The position numbers and the translations under genes are program-made. A DNA stretch of 64,000 nucleotides. Origin: Owenia fusiformis. Taxonomy: Eukaryota; Annelida; Polychaeta; Sabellida; Oweniidae. Under the pieces are notes generated by a model. The model saw only the letters and a list, made by a program, of their open reading frames with translations. It was not told the DNA's origin and searched no databases. Location: assembly GCA_903813345.2 (NCBI GenBank), contig CAIIXF020000002.1, positions 19,112,455 to 19,176,454 of the forward strand. Reading direction: 5' to 3'. This document shows, piece by piece, positions 22,394 through 32,965 of this stretch (position 1 is the stretch's first letter; each line of letters starts with the position of its first letter).

Positions 22394-22739
22394 CTGAAAT
22401 AAAAAAAATAATACTACGTTAGATATGGGTCTTTTTGGACTCTTGTTGCAAATGGCATTTAAGGTAGGCATTATCTAGTAAAAGCAAAATGAGTAAGCTG
22501 GAGGATTTTCTAATTGTCGTATCCCACTCTGTCCACCTAAAATAAGGCATATGGAACAAATGGTAATTTATGGCAATGGACTGTCTGTCAACTGGCAACC
22601 TTGTTGTCAACTATAGTGTACAAATATCTAATACATACTACAGTTACTCAAATGGAATCTGAAAATTTTAATTTGTTCAAACAGATCAGAGAGATCTATT
22701 TTCTTGAAAGTGTAGAGACTGAGCTATTAAAACCATGGT

Positions 22740-23095
22740 ATGGTAGAAATGGTGTGGAATTACTTTGGGAGAAATAGTGTAGAATTACTTTGGTAGAAAT
22801 GGTGTAGAAGTATTTTGGTAGAAATGTTGGAGAATTACTTTGATTAAAATGGTGTAGAATTACTTTGGTAGAGATGATGAAGAATTACTTTGGTAGAAAT
22901 GGTGTTGAATTACTTTGACAGAAATGGCGTAGAATTACTTTGGTAGAAATGGTGTAGAAGTATTTTGACAGAAATGATGTAGAACTACTTTGGGAGAAAT
23001 GGTGAAGAATTACTTTGGTAGAAATGCTGTGCAATTACTTTGGCAGATATAGTGTAGAATAACGTTGGTAGAAATAGTGTGTAGAGTCACTTTTG
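22740..23095. repeat. Second array of the 25-bp minisatellite
   Basis: About 14 copies of the unit also found at 19735-20185 (gaattactttggtagaaatg), more diverged here. It lies downstream of Z1 in the same relative position as the first array does to Z3. Confidence 0.92.
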
Positions 23096-23474
23096 AAAAT
23101 ATATTTCCAAGAAAGATTTAGTTTTGATGGATCTGATAAACATTAACAGTGTTGTTTTTGATGATGTTTATTAAACACCTGCTTCTACAGAATTATGTAC
23201 CACTAAGTAATTCATTATATACATGACAAATAACAACTACAGCTAAAGCTTCCTTGGGAAACAAACTGAAATGAATTTAAGACATAAAGGTTATAGTATT
23301 AATCAGCACCCAATCACTTTATTTTATTCTAAACTTTGTCCATATAAAAACAAATTTACATAGAGATATCACTACTGATGTTATGAAAATAAATTGCATA
23401 ATTGTCATTTCAATTTGGGCCTTCTTTGAAACTTGAATATTTTATAACATTCTCATTCACTTCAACTCTTGTAT

Positions 23475-23722
23475 TCAGGATTTTCCATTGAAGTGCACCT
23501 TCCTGTGTCTATTAGCAGTTCCACTCTGTCTGAATGTTTTACCGCAAATATCACATTTGAATGGTTTTGCACCAGTGTGAATCACTGAATGAACATTCAA
23601 ATGATTTTTAACTCTAAATCTTTTAAGGCAAACATTGCATTGGTAAGCTTTGTTTTCATTGTCAGTGGTTTTCCTTATTTTTGTTGTTTCATCATGAATG
23701 TATGGTGGTTTGTACCAAGTAT
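23475..23722 (-). CDS. Alternative terminal exon Z1: two C2H2 zinc fingers
   Basis: First terminal exon met after the shared exon B, and without an ATG. Acceptor ctcatttcag at 23723-23724; AT completes Asp, then TWYKPPYIHDETTKIRK and TTDNENKAYQ, open to TGA at 23475-23477 (82 residues, the shortest of the set). Finger 1 is CNVCLKRF with helix VKNHLNVH, then HSVIH; linker HTGAKPFKC; finger 2 is CDICGKTF with helix QSGTANRH. Minus-strand AATAAA copies at 23318-23323 and 23323-23328 lie about 150 nt past the stop. Being promoter-proximal, it may be the default terminal exon if splicing is first come, first served. Confidence 0.93.
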
Positions 23723-23927
23723 CTGAAATGAGAAAATAATTCCATATTAGAGTTGGTCATTTTCAGATCTTTTGTTGCAAATAACATTTAAGGTGGGCAT
23801 TTTCTAGTTAGATTAGAATTAGTAAGCTGGTAGATTACCATGGACCTTCTAACTGTTGTTTCCTTAAACTCGGACCACCTAAATTAGCATTGGAATAAGT
23901 CTGGAATGAGAAATGTGTATAATAACG

Positions 23928-24345
23928 CAGATGTGAGTAGGTAGTTACCAGTTTCACCACCAGGTGGCTCGTTCGGGTCAGATAGCATGGCGGGTATAGT
24001 AGAAAGTTCCCTTTAACTTAAATTACATCTGTTTTAGTGGTTCATATAACCATTATATATCTATTAGTTATGCAAATCAAAATGTGTCCAGTAAATGAAA
24101 ATGTTATCTGACCAATACAAGAAAACATATTTCACTTTTTGTGATTTTGTAACATGGGCTCTATGAAGAATCAACACGAACTAGAAGTCACACTTTCAAA
24201 AATAATTAAATTTTCAAACTTGATAAACAATTTTCGAAACCATATTCCTAGATGTACTTTTACATGTAGATTTCATATATAACATCGCTTTGACTGAATT
24301 TTGAATATTTAATGGCGTAAATCAAGATTTTTTTACTCGCATCTA
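23928..24345. mobile_element. MITE copy B of the GATGCGAGTAG-ended family
   Basis: Begins cagatgtgagtaggtagtta and ends ttactcgcatct; opposite in orientation to copies A and C. It contains the family's phrase ccagtttcaccaccaggtgg at the left and the related middle region. It lies about 200 bp upstream of the Z1 acceptor. Confidence 0.85.
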
Positions 24346-24639
24346 GTCTATTAATACAAGCGTGTACTGTATGTGCATAATAGTGATACTGTGTAATTTA
24401 GCTAAAGAAAATAATTAGTTTCCATCTTGATATCTCTATTCTGAAACAAAGAAGTAAATCAACATTAATAGTAAGGCAACTTTTGCTGATGTCAGACATC
24501 CTAAATGTAAAATATTCAATCTACTTAGACCAATTATCCATTTTTCTCAATATAAGTTGTAATTCATATTAATTTCATGTACACAATACCTAAAAAAATC
24601 AATCAATCAACTTTATTTGGTAGATACATAACTGCACAG

Positions 24640-26290
24640 TACTGATGGATGCAATTCTGTATTTGATGGATTGCAAACTGATAGATGCTCAATTGTATTG
24701 ATGGACGCACAACTATACTTGATATATTCCAAACTGTTATTGGAAGATGCTCGTCTGTATTGGTAGATGCTCGACTGTATTGATAGACGCTCAACTGTAT
24801 TGATGGATGTACAACTGTACTTGATATATTCCAAACTGTTCTTGGTAGATGCTCAACTGTACTGATGGATGTACAACTGTACTTGATATATTCCAAACTG
24901 GTCTTGGTAGATGCTCAACTGTATTGATGGATGTACAACTGCACTTGATATATTCCAGAGTTCTTGGTAGATGCTCAACTGTATTGATGGATGTACAACT
25001 GTATTGATGGATGTACAACTGTACTTGATATATTCCAAACTGGTCTTGGTAGATGCTCAACTGTATTGATGGATGTACAACTGTACTTGATATATTCCAA
25101 ACTGGTCTTGGTAGATGCTCAACTGTATTGATGGATGTACAACTGCACTTGATATATTCCAGAGTTCTTGGTAGATGCTCAACTGTATTGATGGATGTAC
25201 AACTGTATTGATGGATGTACAACAACTGTACTTGATATATTCCAAACTGTTCTTGGTAGATGCTCAATTGTACTGATGGATGTACAACTGTACTTGATAT
25301 ATTCCAAACTGGTCTTGGTAGATGCTCAACTGTATTGATGGATGTACAACTGTATTGATGGATGTACAACTATACTTGATATATTCCAAACTGTTCTTGG
25401 TAGATGCTCAACTGTACTGATGGATGTACAACTGTACTTGATATATTCCAAACTGGTCTTGGTAGATGCTCAACTGTATTGATGGATGCCTAACTGTACT
25501 TGATATATTCCAAACTGTTCTTGGTAGATGCTCAACTGTATTGATGGATGTACAACTGTATTGATGGATGTAAAACTGTACTAATGATATTCCAAACTGT
25601 TCTTGGAAGATGTTCAACTGTATTGATGGATATACAACTATACATGATATTATACACTGGTCTTGGTAGATGCTCAACTGTATTGATGGACAAACAACTG
25701 TACTCGGTGTATTCCTATATATTCCAAACTGTTCTTGGTAGATGCTCAACTGTATTCATTGATTTTCAACTGTACTTGGTAGATGCCTAACTGTTGTTAT
25801 ACAGCAATACATCATACATGCACAACTGTGCTGGATAGTCAGACCAACTGTTTTGAGAGATACAAAACTGTATCTGGTAGATGCATAACTGTATTGATGG
25901 ATGCATAACTGTACTTGATGGACTCCCAACTGTACTTAAACTGTACTTGGTGGATACACAACTGTACTTGATAGATGACCAACTGTGGTTGATGGATTTC
26001 CAGCTGTACTTGGTAGATGCATAACTGTACTTGATGGATGAACAACTATCCTTGATGGATTCCCAACTGAACTTTATTGATTCTAAACTGTATTGATAGC
26101 AGTACAGCTATACTTGACAGATTGGTAAATGTTCTATCTTGTTGATTCAGCACATTGTACTTGTATGGTTGACTATAACTGATTGATTCACAACTGTAAA
26201 ATTCAACTGTTTTGATGTGGGCATAACAGTGTACTTTAAGATGCCCAACTATTTTTTTTGATAGGATGCAAAACTGTACTTCATAGAATT
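24640..26290. repeat. Large compound minisatellite (about 60-bp unit, 20-bp subunits)
   Basis: Some 1.6 kb of a higher-order unit built from ttgatatattccaaactg, ttcttggtagatgctcaact and gtattgatggatgtacaact. The left two thirds are regular; the right end (25800-26290) decays into single subunits. Several frames stay open for up to 192 codons on the minus strand, giving peptides with YQVQLYIHQYS-like repeats; because many frames are open at once I treat them as by-products. It fills much of the intron between exon B and Z1. Confidence 0.93.
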
Positions 26291-26312
26291 TAACACCTAC
26301 CATTTGTTTCAA

Positions 26313-27884
26313 TCTAATATAAATATTATTTTGATCATTATGATTTCTAAATCAGACATCCGTACATCACAATTAAAATCCAATTTTCCGAAAGAAAAGT
26401 ACTGCTTTAAAGCCTAACTCGAGTTATGTCTAACAACGACCACGAGTAGTATAATGATTTTGTGGGTTTAATATTCCACATCATCTATAACCATACTTGG
26501 ATTAGGAGACAACCTACAGAGGTCAATTGCTCCCATACACTAATTTATACACACATAGGGTTTACTTGATTTGGTTCACAAGTAGTAGTTACAAAAATGA
26601 CACAAAATAATGTTGGTCATGTTTACATAATTATTCAGATTAAGTCCTGCATCAACCAACTCAAGCCTTGCTTCAACTCTCTGGAACTTCCCATTATCTT
26701 CTTTAACACCAGTGGATAGGTGTGATTTAGTGGAGGTGTGGGGGTCAGGAGAGCTTTAACTCTCTGGAACTTCTCATTATCTTCTTTAACACCAGTGGGG
26801 AGTTGTGAAGTGGAGGTGGGGGGGGGGGGTCAGGAGGGCTTTAGCAAGACTACAACCAACCCTCCCCCATCCTATTACTATCTACCACAGGATATGTTGA
26901 AGTACAGTAGAAGTGGCTGTAGACTACTAGTACTGATCAGAATGATATTTCCCAACATAATATTTTTCACGATGCAAGAAAGGGGGAAATGGGTTATCAT
27001 TCATTGATGCAAGACCTAATATAAATAGATGCTAGGAACATTTAGAGGAGTATGTCTACTTAAAAATATATACAGAATGAGCAATGCTAATTTCCTATTT
27101 CTCATTTTTTCTTATGTTATCATGAGTTAAAATAAGTAATGGTCAGAGAGGTGGAATCTGATTTTAAATTGAAATATACTATTATACTCCATATCATCTT
27201 AGTTTAGAAAGCCAAATATTTGAATAAAATACAGGTCTTCAAAAACAATAAACATTTTTTGCTATAATATTTCTCATTTTAAAAATGAAATAACTTTTTC
27301 TTTTAAAAATAACAAAAATAGTTCAGAGGAGCCCAAAATTTTTATTTTTAAGGGGTCATTTTTTGCTTGTGAATATTATAACTTGTTTTACTTTGCATCC
27401 TAAAAATCTAATTCCACCACTCTGAGTAAGGACCGTCAACACAGAACACATACATGTGAATTTACTTTTTAATGATGTAATGTCATGTATGTATGTATCG
27501 ATAATGTCTGATTATTTAAGGAAGAGATGTAGATGCAGTGCCCTCTTAAAGGATTTTGTAATTTTTCTCACAACATTTTAAGGATTTTCCTGTTTTTTTA
27601 ACATGGGGGATTTTATGGAGTACTGGTACTTAGAAATAGTGGAGGAGTATTCTGTGTCATGCTGTGTTTTGTTTTTCTTATCTCAAGAGATATCAATGTG
27701 AAGGGCCTTGTAATGGATTACTTTGTGAGAATACATAAATTGGTGATCTCCCAATGTTTTTTTTCCAATGGTTAAGTCTAATTTTAGCTCTGTGTGTCAA
27801 TTCATGCTTTAGACAGGGCACAGACGTTTGACATGTTGCATGTGATTTATGAATTCTAAACAGTTTTTAAGCAAGTGAATATCC
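26313..27884. other. Intronic sequence with one local duplication
   Basis: At about 26673-26840 a unit of roughly 90 bp with the phrase ttatcttctttaacaccagt is present twice, the second copy ending in a run of 11 G. Otherwise AT-rich with no gene signal seen. Confidence 0.6.
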
Positions 27885-28310
27885 CAGATGCGAGTAGAAA
27901 TAATCTTGATTTACGTCATTAAAAATTCACAATTCAGTCAAACTGATGTCATATTTGAAATCTACATGTAAATCTACATTTAGAAATGTGGTTTTGAAAA
28001 GAGTTTATCAACTTTGAAAATTTTATTTTCTTTAAAAATGTGACTTCTAGGTTGGGGAGATTCCCCATAGAGCCCATGTTGTAAAACCACAAAAAGTGAA
28101 ATATCTTTTCTTGTGTTGCGCAGATAATATTTTCTTTTACTGGACATATTTTAATTTGTATAACTATCACATACATAAGGGTCATTTGAAAAGTGAACCA
28201 CTAAAACTGATGCATATTCAAGTTTAAGGGAATTTTGTAATACCCTGCCATGTTATTTCCCCCGAATCAGCCACCTGGTGGCGAAACTGGTAACTACCTA
28301 CTCGCATCTG
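27885..28310. mobile_element. MITE copy C of the GATGCGAGTAG-ended family
   Basis: Best-preserved copy: ends CAGATGCGAGTAG (27885-27897) and CTACTCGCATCTG (28298-28310) are perfect 13-bp inverted repeats. Internal sequence is shared with copies at 9159 and 23928. No coding capacity, about 426 bp. No clear target duplication seen. Confidence 0.88.
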
Positions 28311-28489
28311 AGTAATTAATGGTGAATGTTTGATACCGTGTAACTTTTTCAGTAGATTCTAAATCATTATCAGTTAATCACATTCAATTAGTTTTTTTCT
28401 AGCAGAGTGATATGTTCAGCTGTTTCATGAAGTGTTTTTCAGTTACCAATATTGGTGCTCATAACATGTCTGCCATATGCGAATGTAAA

Positions 28490-29965
28490 TGCATATAAAC
28501 TTGTACATTGAGAAATATGTTGGCATGTGTGCCATATGTAAACTTATAAATTGTGAAATATGAAAGCATGTGTCATATGTAAATAAAGGACCGCAAGTAG
28601 TTTGTAAAATGAATCGAGGTAGTTTTTTCATGCATTTTGCTTGTGTTTTTCATCTAAAAAACAGCATCGGCGTCAGAAGGGGAGGGCGTTGGGGGCGACT
28701 GCCCCCCTCCCTTATTCCCCAATCTTTTTAGCTAATTAAAGTCAAAGTGTAATGAACAGAAATGCCACAATGTCATTATTTAGTCTACATCAAGCATAGA
28801 AGATCTCATTTCTCGTATTATATTTAATTCAATACCATAGTTTCTCAGGAACCCATACATTTTAAATACTTTGAAGAATAAGCTCAAAATCTTAGTTTTT
28901 TAGTCAAGCTAGTTTCCTAAAAAAAACTTGTTTTTATCATTGGGAATGTTATGCTGAGATATGTTCAGAATGCACCAGAGAGGGTCTAAATTTGAAAGTT
29001 TTTTGGTTACGCTTCACGTACGACCCATCCATATCTAAAAGTCGCCCCATCATTATCATTTTGAGCTTAATGAAAGATTATAGAATAATGAACAAATGGG
29101 GCAAATCTTGTGTAAAAATACTTACGATAAATATGTCATTACAAAGATTATTCATTGAATTGCTTCGATTGTCGACGGCGATATGATTTTTGGAAGGTTT
29201 CTAAATTAAGAATGTGACGTCACTTCCGAATTACAACATTCAAAATAAGTAGCGTTTAATTACTGCCAACATTCAGAAAACATGTTAGCCTTGTAGTAGA
29301 ATGCTCGCTTAGCACACAGGCGGCCCGAGTTTGAATCCCGTACTTTCTTTTTTATATTTTTTAACTAAATGATTGTTCTTTGATATTACGCAGAAAAAAA
29401 CATTTTTTAATTACCATACATAAACTTTATATTAGAGCTTGAAAATGTAAAAACAATATATGTCAACAATATATGTCAACATTATGTCATTTAGAGGATT
29501 ATCTCTGGATTAAGTCCCAGATATTGTTATTTTTCAAACTTCAGAGGGCTGGGAATCATTATTATGCTGTTTTAAATAGGTTTTATATATGCCAATAATT
29601 TCTCAAATTGTGTAAATGATACCCCTTCCTTAATCCATAAAATTTTCTCTTTGATGAATTGCCCATAGAAATCCAATGGTATAGTTTCAAGCAGATTTTG
29701 AGATAACAGGAGAGTTAATCATTAATACACACCTTATTGGGTTGTTTTGGCTTATATTACAAGCCAATAAGGTGTGTATTTTAGGATTAAATGGTGCAAT
29801 CTAATAGTCAATAAACTGTTTTAAAGTGTATTGATGTTTTTTACATGAAAGACACGAGCGAAATGCATGAAAAAGCTCCCAAGATTCATTCTACAAACAA
29901 CATGTGGTCCTTTGTTAATTGTGGAATATGTATGCATGTGTGCCATATATAATATCCATGTATGT
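28490..29965. repeat. Fold-back repeat with arms at both ends
   Basis: A stretch at about 28560-28660 (key words aaaggaccgcaagtagtttg, tttttcatgcatttt) returns in inverted form at about 29832-29925 (aatgcatgaaaaagctccc, tgtggtcctttgt). A related copy lies at 54450-54610. The space between holds the tRNA-like block at 29285-29343 and a perfect hairpin at about 29725-29780 (aatacacaccttattgg and its complement). The right arm ends about 40 bp from the splice donor of exon B. Confidence 0.55.
29285..29343 (+). repeat. tRNA-like (Ala-AGC-type) fragment, probably SINE-derived
   Basis: The block tagtagaatgctcgcttagc followed by gagtttgaatcccg resembles the D arm, anticodon arm (loop CTTAGCA, anticodon AGC) and T arm of an alanine tRNA. 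The acceptor stem halves do not pair and the D arm is damaged, so it is not a working tRNA gene. It may be the head of an old SINE. Confidence 0.5.
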
Positions 29966-30002
29966 GCCCTGAGTTGACAAGAATAAGACATGAATATCTC
30001 AC

Positions 30003-30314
30003 CTGAACTTTGATCTGCTTGATTATTAGCTGAAGTATCTAACGTGTCGTCTCCCATCCAGCTCGCTCCCGCAGTTGAATCTTCATCATAACCCCCTCCC
30101 CCATCCTCTTCCTCATCATCATCCAGTTCTATAGTTATAGGTTCTTCTTGCTCTTGTTTAACATTTACATTGTCCGTGTTTTGTTCAGTAGCACTTGGTG
30201 TTTCAGGAGTTAACTTTGCTTGTTTGGTAGCAATTTCTTCTTGAGAATCTTGTGTTTCATCGTTGGAAAGAGATCGTTTAATACTTTTGATAGAACTGGG
30301 AATATCTGGTTCAT
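30003..30314 (-). CDS. Shared exon B: acidic, SUMO-motif linker of the zinc-finger gene
   Basis: Acceptor tcacatttccag at 30315-30316 and donor TTCAG|gtgaga at 30003/30002, both phase 1, so the exon (312 bp, 104 residues) can be skipped or included without changing frame. It reads DEPDIPSSIKSIKRSLSND, then a Gln/Thr/Glu-rich part, then NVNVKQEQEEPITIELDDDE and a Gly/Asp/Ser end (DQSSG). No folded domain is apparent. VKQE fits the SUMO-attachment pattern (hydrophobic-K-x-E) and ITIEL before a run of acids fits a SUMO-interacting motif; IKRS is a weak nuclear signal. Its donor is the branching point to the terminal exons Z1-Z14. Open reading beyond the donor, and before the acceptor, is intron read-through. 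Confidence 0.9.
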
Positions 30315-30618
30315 CTGGAAATGTGAAAATGTGAAATGTTATGATTGAGATAATAAGGAAAATATGAACCTGACTGATTTTAAATTTGAAACAACATTTC
30401 AAAATTGGTGACAAATCGATGATTTAAATAAACATTGTTTTGTATGTAGAAAAAAAATACAGGAAATTTATATTAACATAAATTGAAGAAAGATATTGCC
30501 AGTTTTACAGACTTGATGCAAGATAACAAGAAAGTGTATGGTTTTTATTTGCGTAAACGTACCCTTCATAGTGGCATTATACAATTAAAAAATTACTAAT
30601 TATTTAGTAGTAAATTAC

Positions 30619-31135
30619 CTTTTACTTTGACACTATCTGTGGCCGAGGTACTAAGAGGCCCTCCTGGGGTTTTCTGTGTGGCTATAGGTGTACTGGGAGG
30701 TTCATGTGGGGAATAATATGACACTGGTGGTGGCTTAGGTGAGTCATGATGTCTAGCACTATTGTCTCTAATGCTTGTATTTCTATTACGTTGAGGAGTT
30801 GTAGGTGGGGGTCGCCTATGCCCCCCTGGAAATGTCTCTTGATAAGCTGGTGCTGACTGATTCCCTGGGCCAGTGTGGGGATAATAGTCCATCATTTGGT
30901 TATTGTTTACAGCTAATTGAGGTGAAGACCAACTCTGAGGTATTTGTTGTGGTTCAGGCTCTGGTTTCATGATTGTTCTGTGCATTTTAACAACAATTTC
31001 TTTAGCTTCATCACCAGGGGATACGCATATGATCCCATCAATCTCTAAGGACTTGGTAAAAACAACATTCTGTGTGCATAGTTTTAAGACAGCATCTTGT
31101 ATAAGCTGCGTTAGTACTGCAGTTGAAGAACCCAT
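30619..31135 (-). CDS. Shared exon A: start codon and N-terminal domain of the zinc-finger gene
   Basis: The exon runs from acceptor ttttattttcag (31224-31225) to donor AAAAG|gtaatt (30619/30618). The first in-frame ATG, in good context (GCAATCATGG), is at 31135; an upstream TAA in this frame rules out earlier starts. It codes 172 residues and ends in phase 1. Residues 1-55 look folded: MGSSTAVLTQLIQDAVLKLC, then TQNVVFTKSLEIDGIICVSP and a stretch ending EIVVKMHRTI, a helix followed by strands. After MKPEPEP (a possible SUMO site) the chain is disordered, rich in Pro, Ser, Asn and His. It is not a BTB domain. I cannot name the domain with confidence; a role in dimerisation or cofactor binding is inference from its place in a lola-like gene. 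Confidence 0.88.
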
Positions 31136-31223
31136 GATTGCTTCTGTTGATTTAACACATAAATCATTCAGATGCACTAACAGGAAAATGGAGTGATTTG
31201 AATTAGTGTCTTGCGGTTACAAA
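31136..31223 (-). other. 5' untranslated part of exon A
   Basis: The 88 bases between the acceptor and the ATG. Joined to the 5' exon, the small frame opened there (MDDIEQA) reads on and ends at TAG, 31177-31179, about 40 nt before the main start. Confidence 0.7.
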
Positions 31224-31396
31224 CTGAAAATAAAAAGAAGTATGAATTGAAAACAAATACCCTAATTGGAGATTCTTATTGCTAACTTGCCTGACCTTCT
31301 TGACATACAGGTTTAATAGTCGATTTTATTGCAATTTTAATTTATTCTAATATTTTGTGTCAATGTGTTAAACGACTAAAACACATACAGCATTAT

Positions 31397-31715
31397 TATT
31401 ATTATTATTATTATATCTTGGTTACCGCCATATTTGGCGAGCAATACCTCATTGGTATATTCCGTATTTTACGTATTTTACACTCGAAGATAGAGCCAGA
31501 AACCTCTCCTTGGAGGAGCCCTGTTTTATTTTATGTGCACAGGTACACAGACATACAGGTACACACCACAGCCTTTTATACGAGTCGTGAACCACTCAGT
31601 CAAACACCCAGAATTACATAACGCACAAACAAACTTGTCTGAACCGGGAATCGAACCCGGGGCCAAGCGATATTGGTAACCTTGACTCTCTCTGCCACTG
31701 AGCCATAGCGGGTGG
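31397..31715 (-). mobile_element. tRNA-derived SINE in intron 1
   Basis: On the minus strand the head (from 31715) holds TGGCTCAGTGG (A box) and GGTTCGATTCC (B box), the internal RNA polymerase III promoter of tRNAs. A body of about 200 bp follows and the tail is an (ATA)n run at 31397-31414. AGCATTAT lies on both sides (31389-31396 and 31716-31723), a fitting target duplication. Confidence 0.88.
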
Positions 31716-32366
31716 AGCATTATATCATTAAACATTCCATATAGGAAAATAACATTGCAACTGGTCTGTAATGCCATTTTGACCAGCAGGTTTCAGATCC
31801 TTAGGGCCTACACTGTTTCAAAATGTCAGCTAACAACTTCGCAAATTATTTTCATTTCAATAGCAAAGAAAACACATGTTGATGATGGATTGGTAGATTC
31901 AGAAAATCCGCCAAATTAAAAATCTGTAAAATTTCAGTTTGGAAATTATGCCCAATACATTTCAAAATTTCAACTTTTTGGGCCCCTTTTCTCATCGACA
32001 TGTCATCAATTCTACATCATTCCAAAAGAAATAGGAATTCGTCTAGAAGGAAAAAGAAGTCAATAGAGCAAGCCTTGACTCAATAAGCATAGAATACTAA
32101 AAGGAAATCAAGCTCGTAAAGTTAAACCATAATTTTGATCAAGGCCAAAAAAATTCAAGGAATTATAAAGTATTCATAATGTAACACCTCATTAGATAGA
32201 TTATAAGCACAGAAATACAATGAGATGGAGCTGTTCTCTTACGAATTTTTCAGAAAAATATTCTTCTAGAACTCTTGACTTGTACATTCTAATTTTTTAT
32301 TCTGTGAACCAGTTCATTGGTTAAAATAACGAAAGAATGTGATATAACCACGTGTCTACTTACCAG

Positions 32367-32960
32367 TAGAGCTCGGAATGGCATTGGAAAATGGTGACGG
32401 TATTACCGCATCTTGAAATCGAACCGTTACCGATTAATCGCTGGCGTAGAAAAATAATCAAAAAAATACTGGAAAAATCGAACTTTTTAATTTCTTACAA
32501 ACATTTTGCTATTTGTTGTATTACAGCTTCATAAGTGTTTTCTTGTGTATATATAAATCGTATTCATGCTGATTACAATCAATAAACAAAATAAATGTAT
32601 TTTTACGTTCACATTCACAATAGATGGCGCGCTTATACTTTTGGCCTCGTTTTGAGTGGTGGCAAAAAAAACAAGTTCAGGTAAGTGTTTTTTCAACTTT
32701 TAGGACTCTTATGTTCAAATTACACGTAAATAATTAAATATTATACCGTACAAACACACACAATTAAAGAATGAATACACTAAAAAGACATATACTAAAA
32801 TAAATGCGACTTTTAGACGTTATTTGTGGTACCGATTGATGAAGTATGAATCGCGAATTTACCCGGGGATTTACCGTTCGATGTCGGTAATAAATTTCAA
32901 TACCGGCATTCACCAATAACCCTACCTTTGCGGCATTACCGACAATACCTCCGAGCTCTA
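32367..32960. mobile_element. hAT-type MITE inserted at the exon-1 splice donor
   Basis: Inverted ends TAGAGCTCGG and CCGAGCTCTA, 594 bp, flanked by CTTACCAG on both sides (32359-32366 and 32961-32968), an 8-bp duplication as in hAT elements. Subterminal regions are rich in short GGTAAT/ACCG motifs. No transposase frame. On the minus strand the duplicated bases read CTG|GTAAG, the splice donor itself. The empty site can be seen in the inverted copy of this region at 33793-33935. Confidence 0.92.
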
Positions 32961-32965
32961 CTTAC

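Noticed and set aside
24603-25790. Long minus- and plus-strand open frames with repeated HQYSCTSINTVEHLP-like peptides
   Set aside because: They come from a minisatellite; several frames on both strands are open at once and no start, splice or domain signal supports a protein.
24640-26290. CRISPR-like array
   Set aside because: Units are contiguous without unique spacers and the DNA is animal, so it is a minisatellite.
29821-30002. Extension of exon B past its donor (EIFMSYSCQLRAHTW and onward)
   Set aside because: The clean donor GTGAGA at 30002 and the phase match to 14 acceptors show that this is intron read-through inside a repeat arm.
31636-31715. A functional tRNA gene
   Set aside because: A and B boxes are good, but the acceptor stem does not close and a SINE body, tail and target duplication follow, so it is a SINE head.
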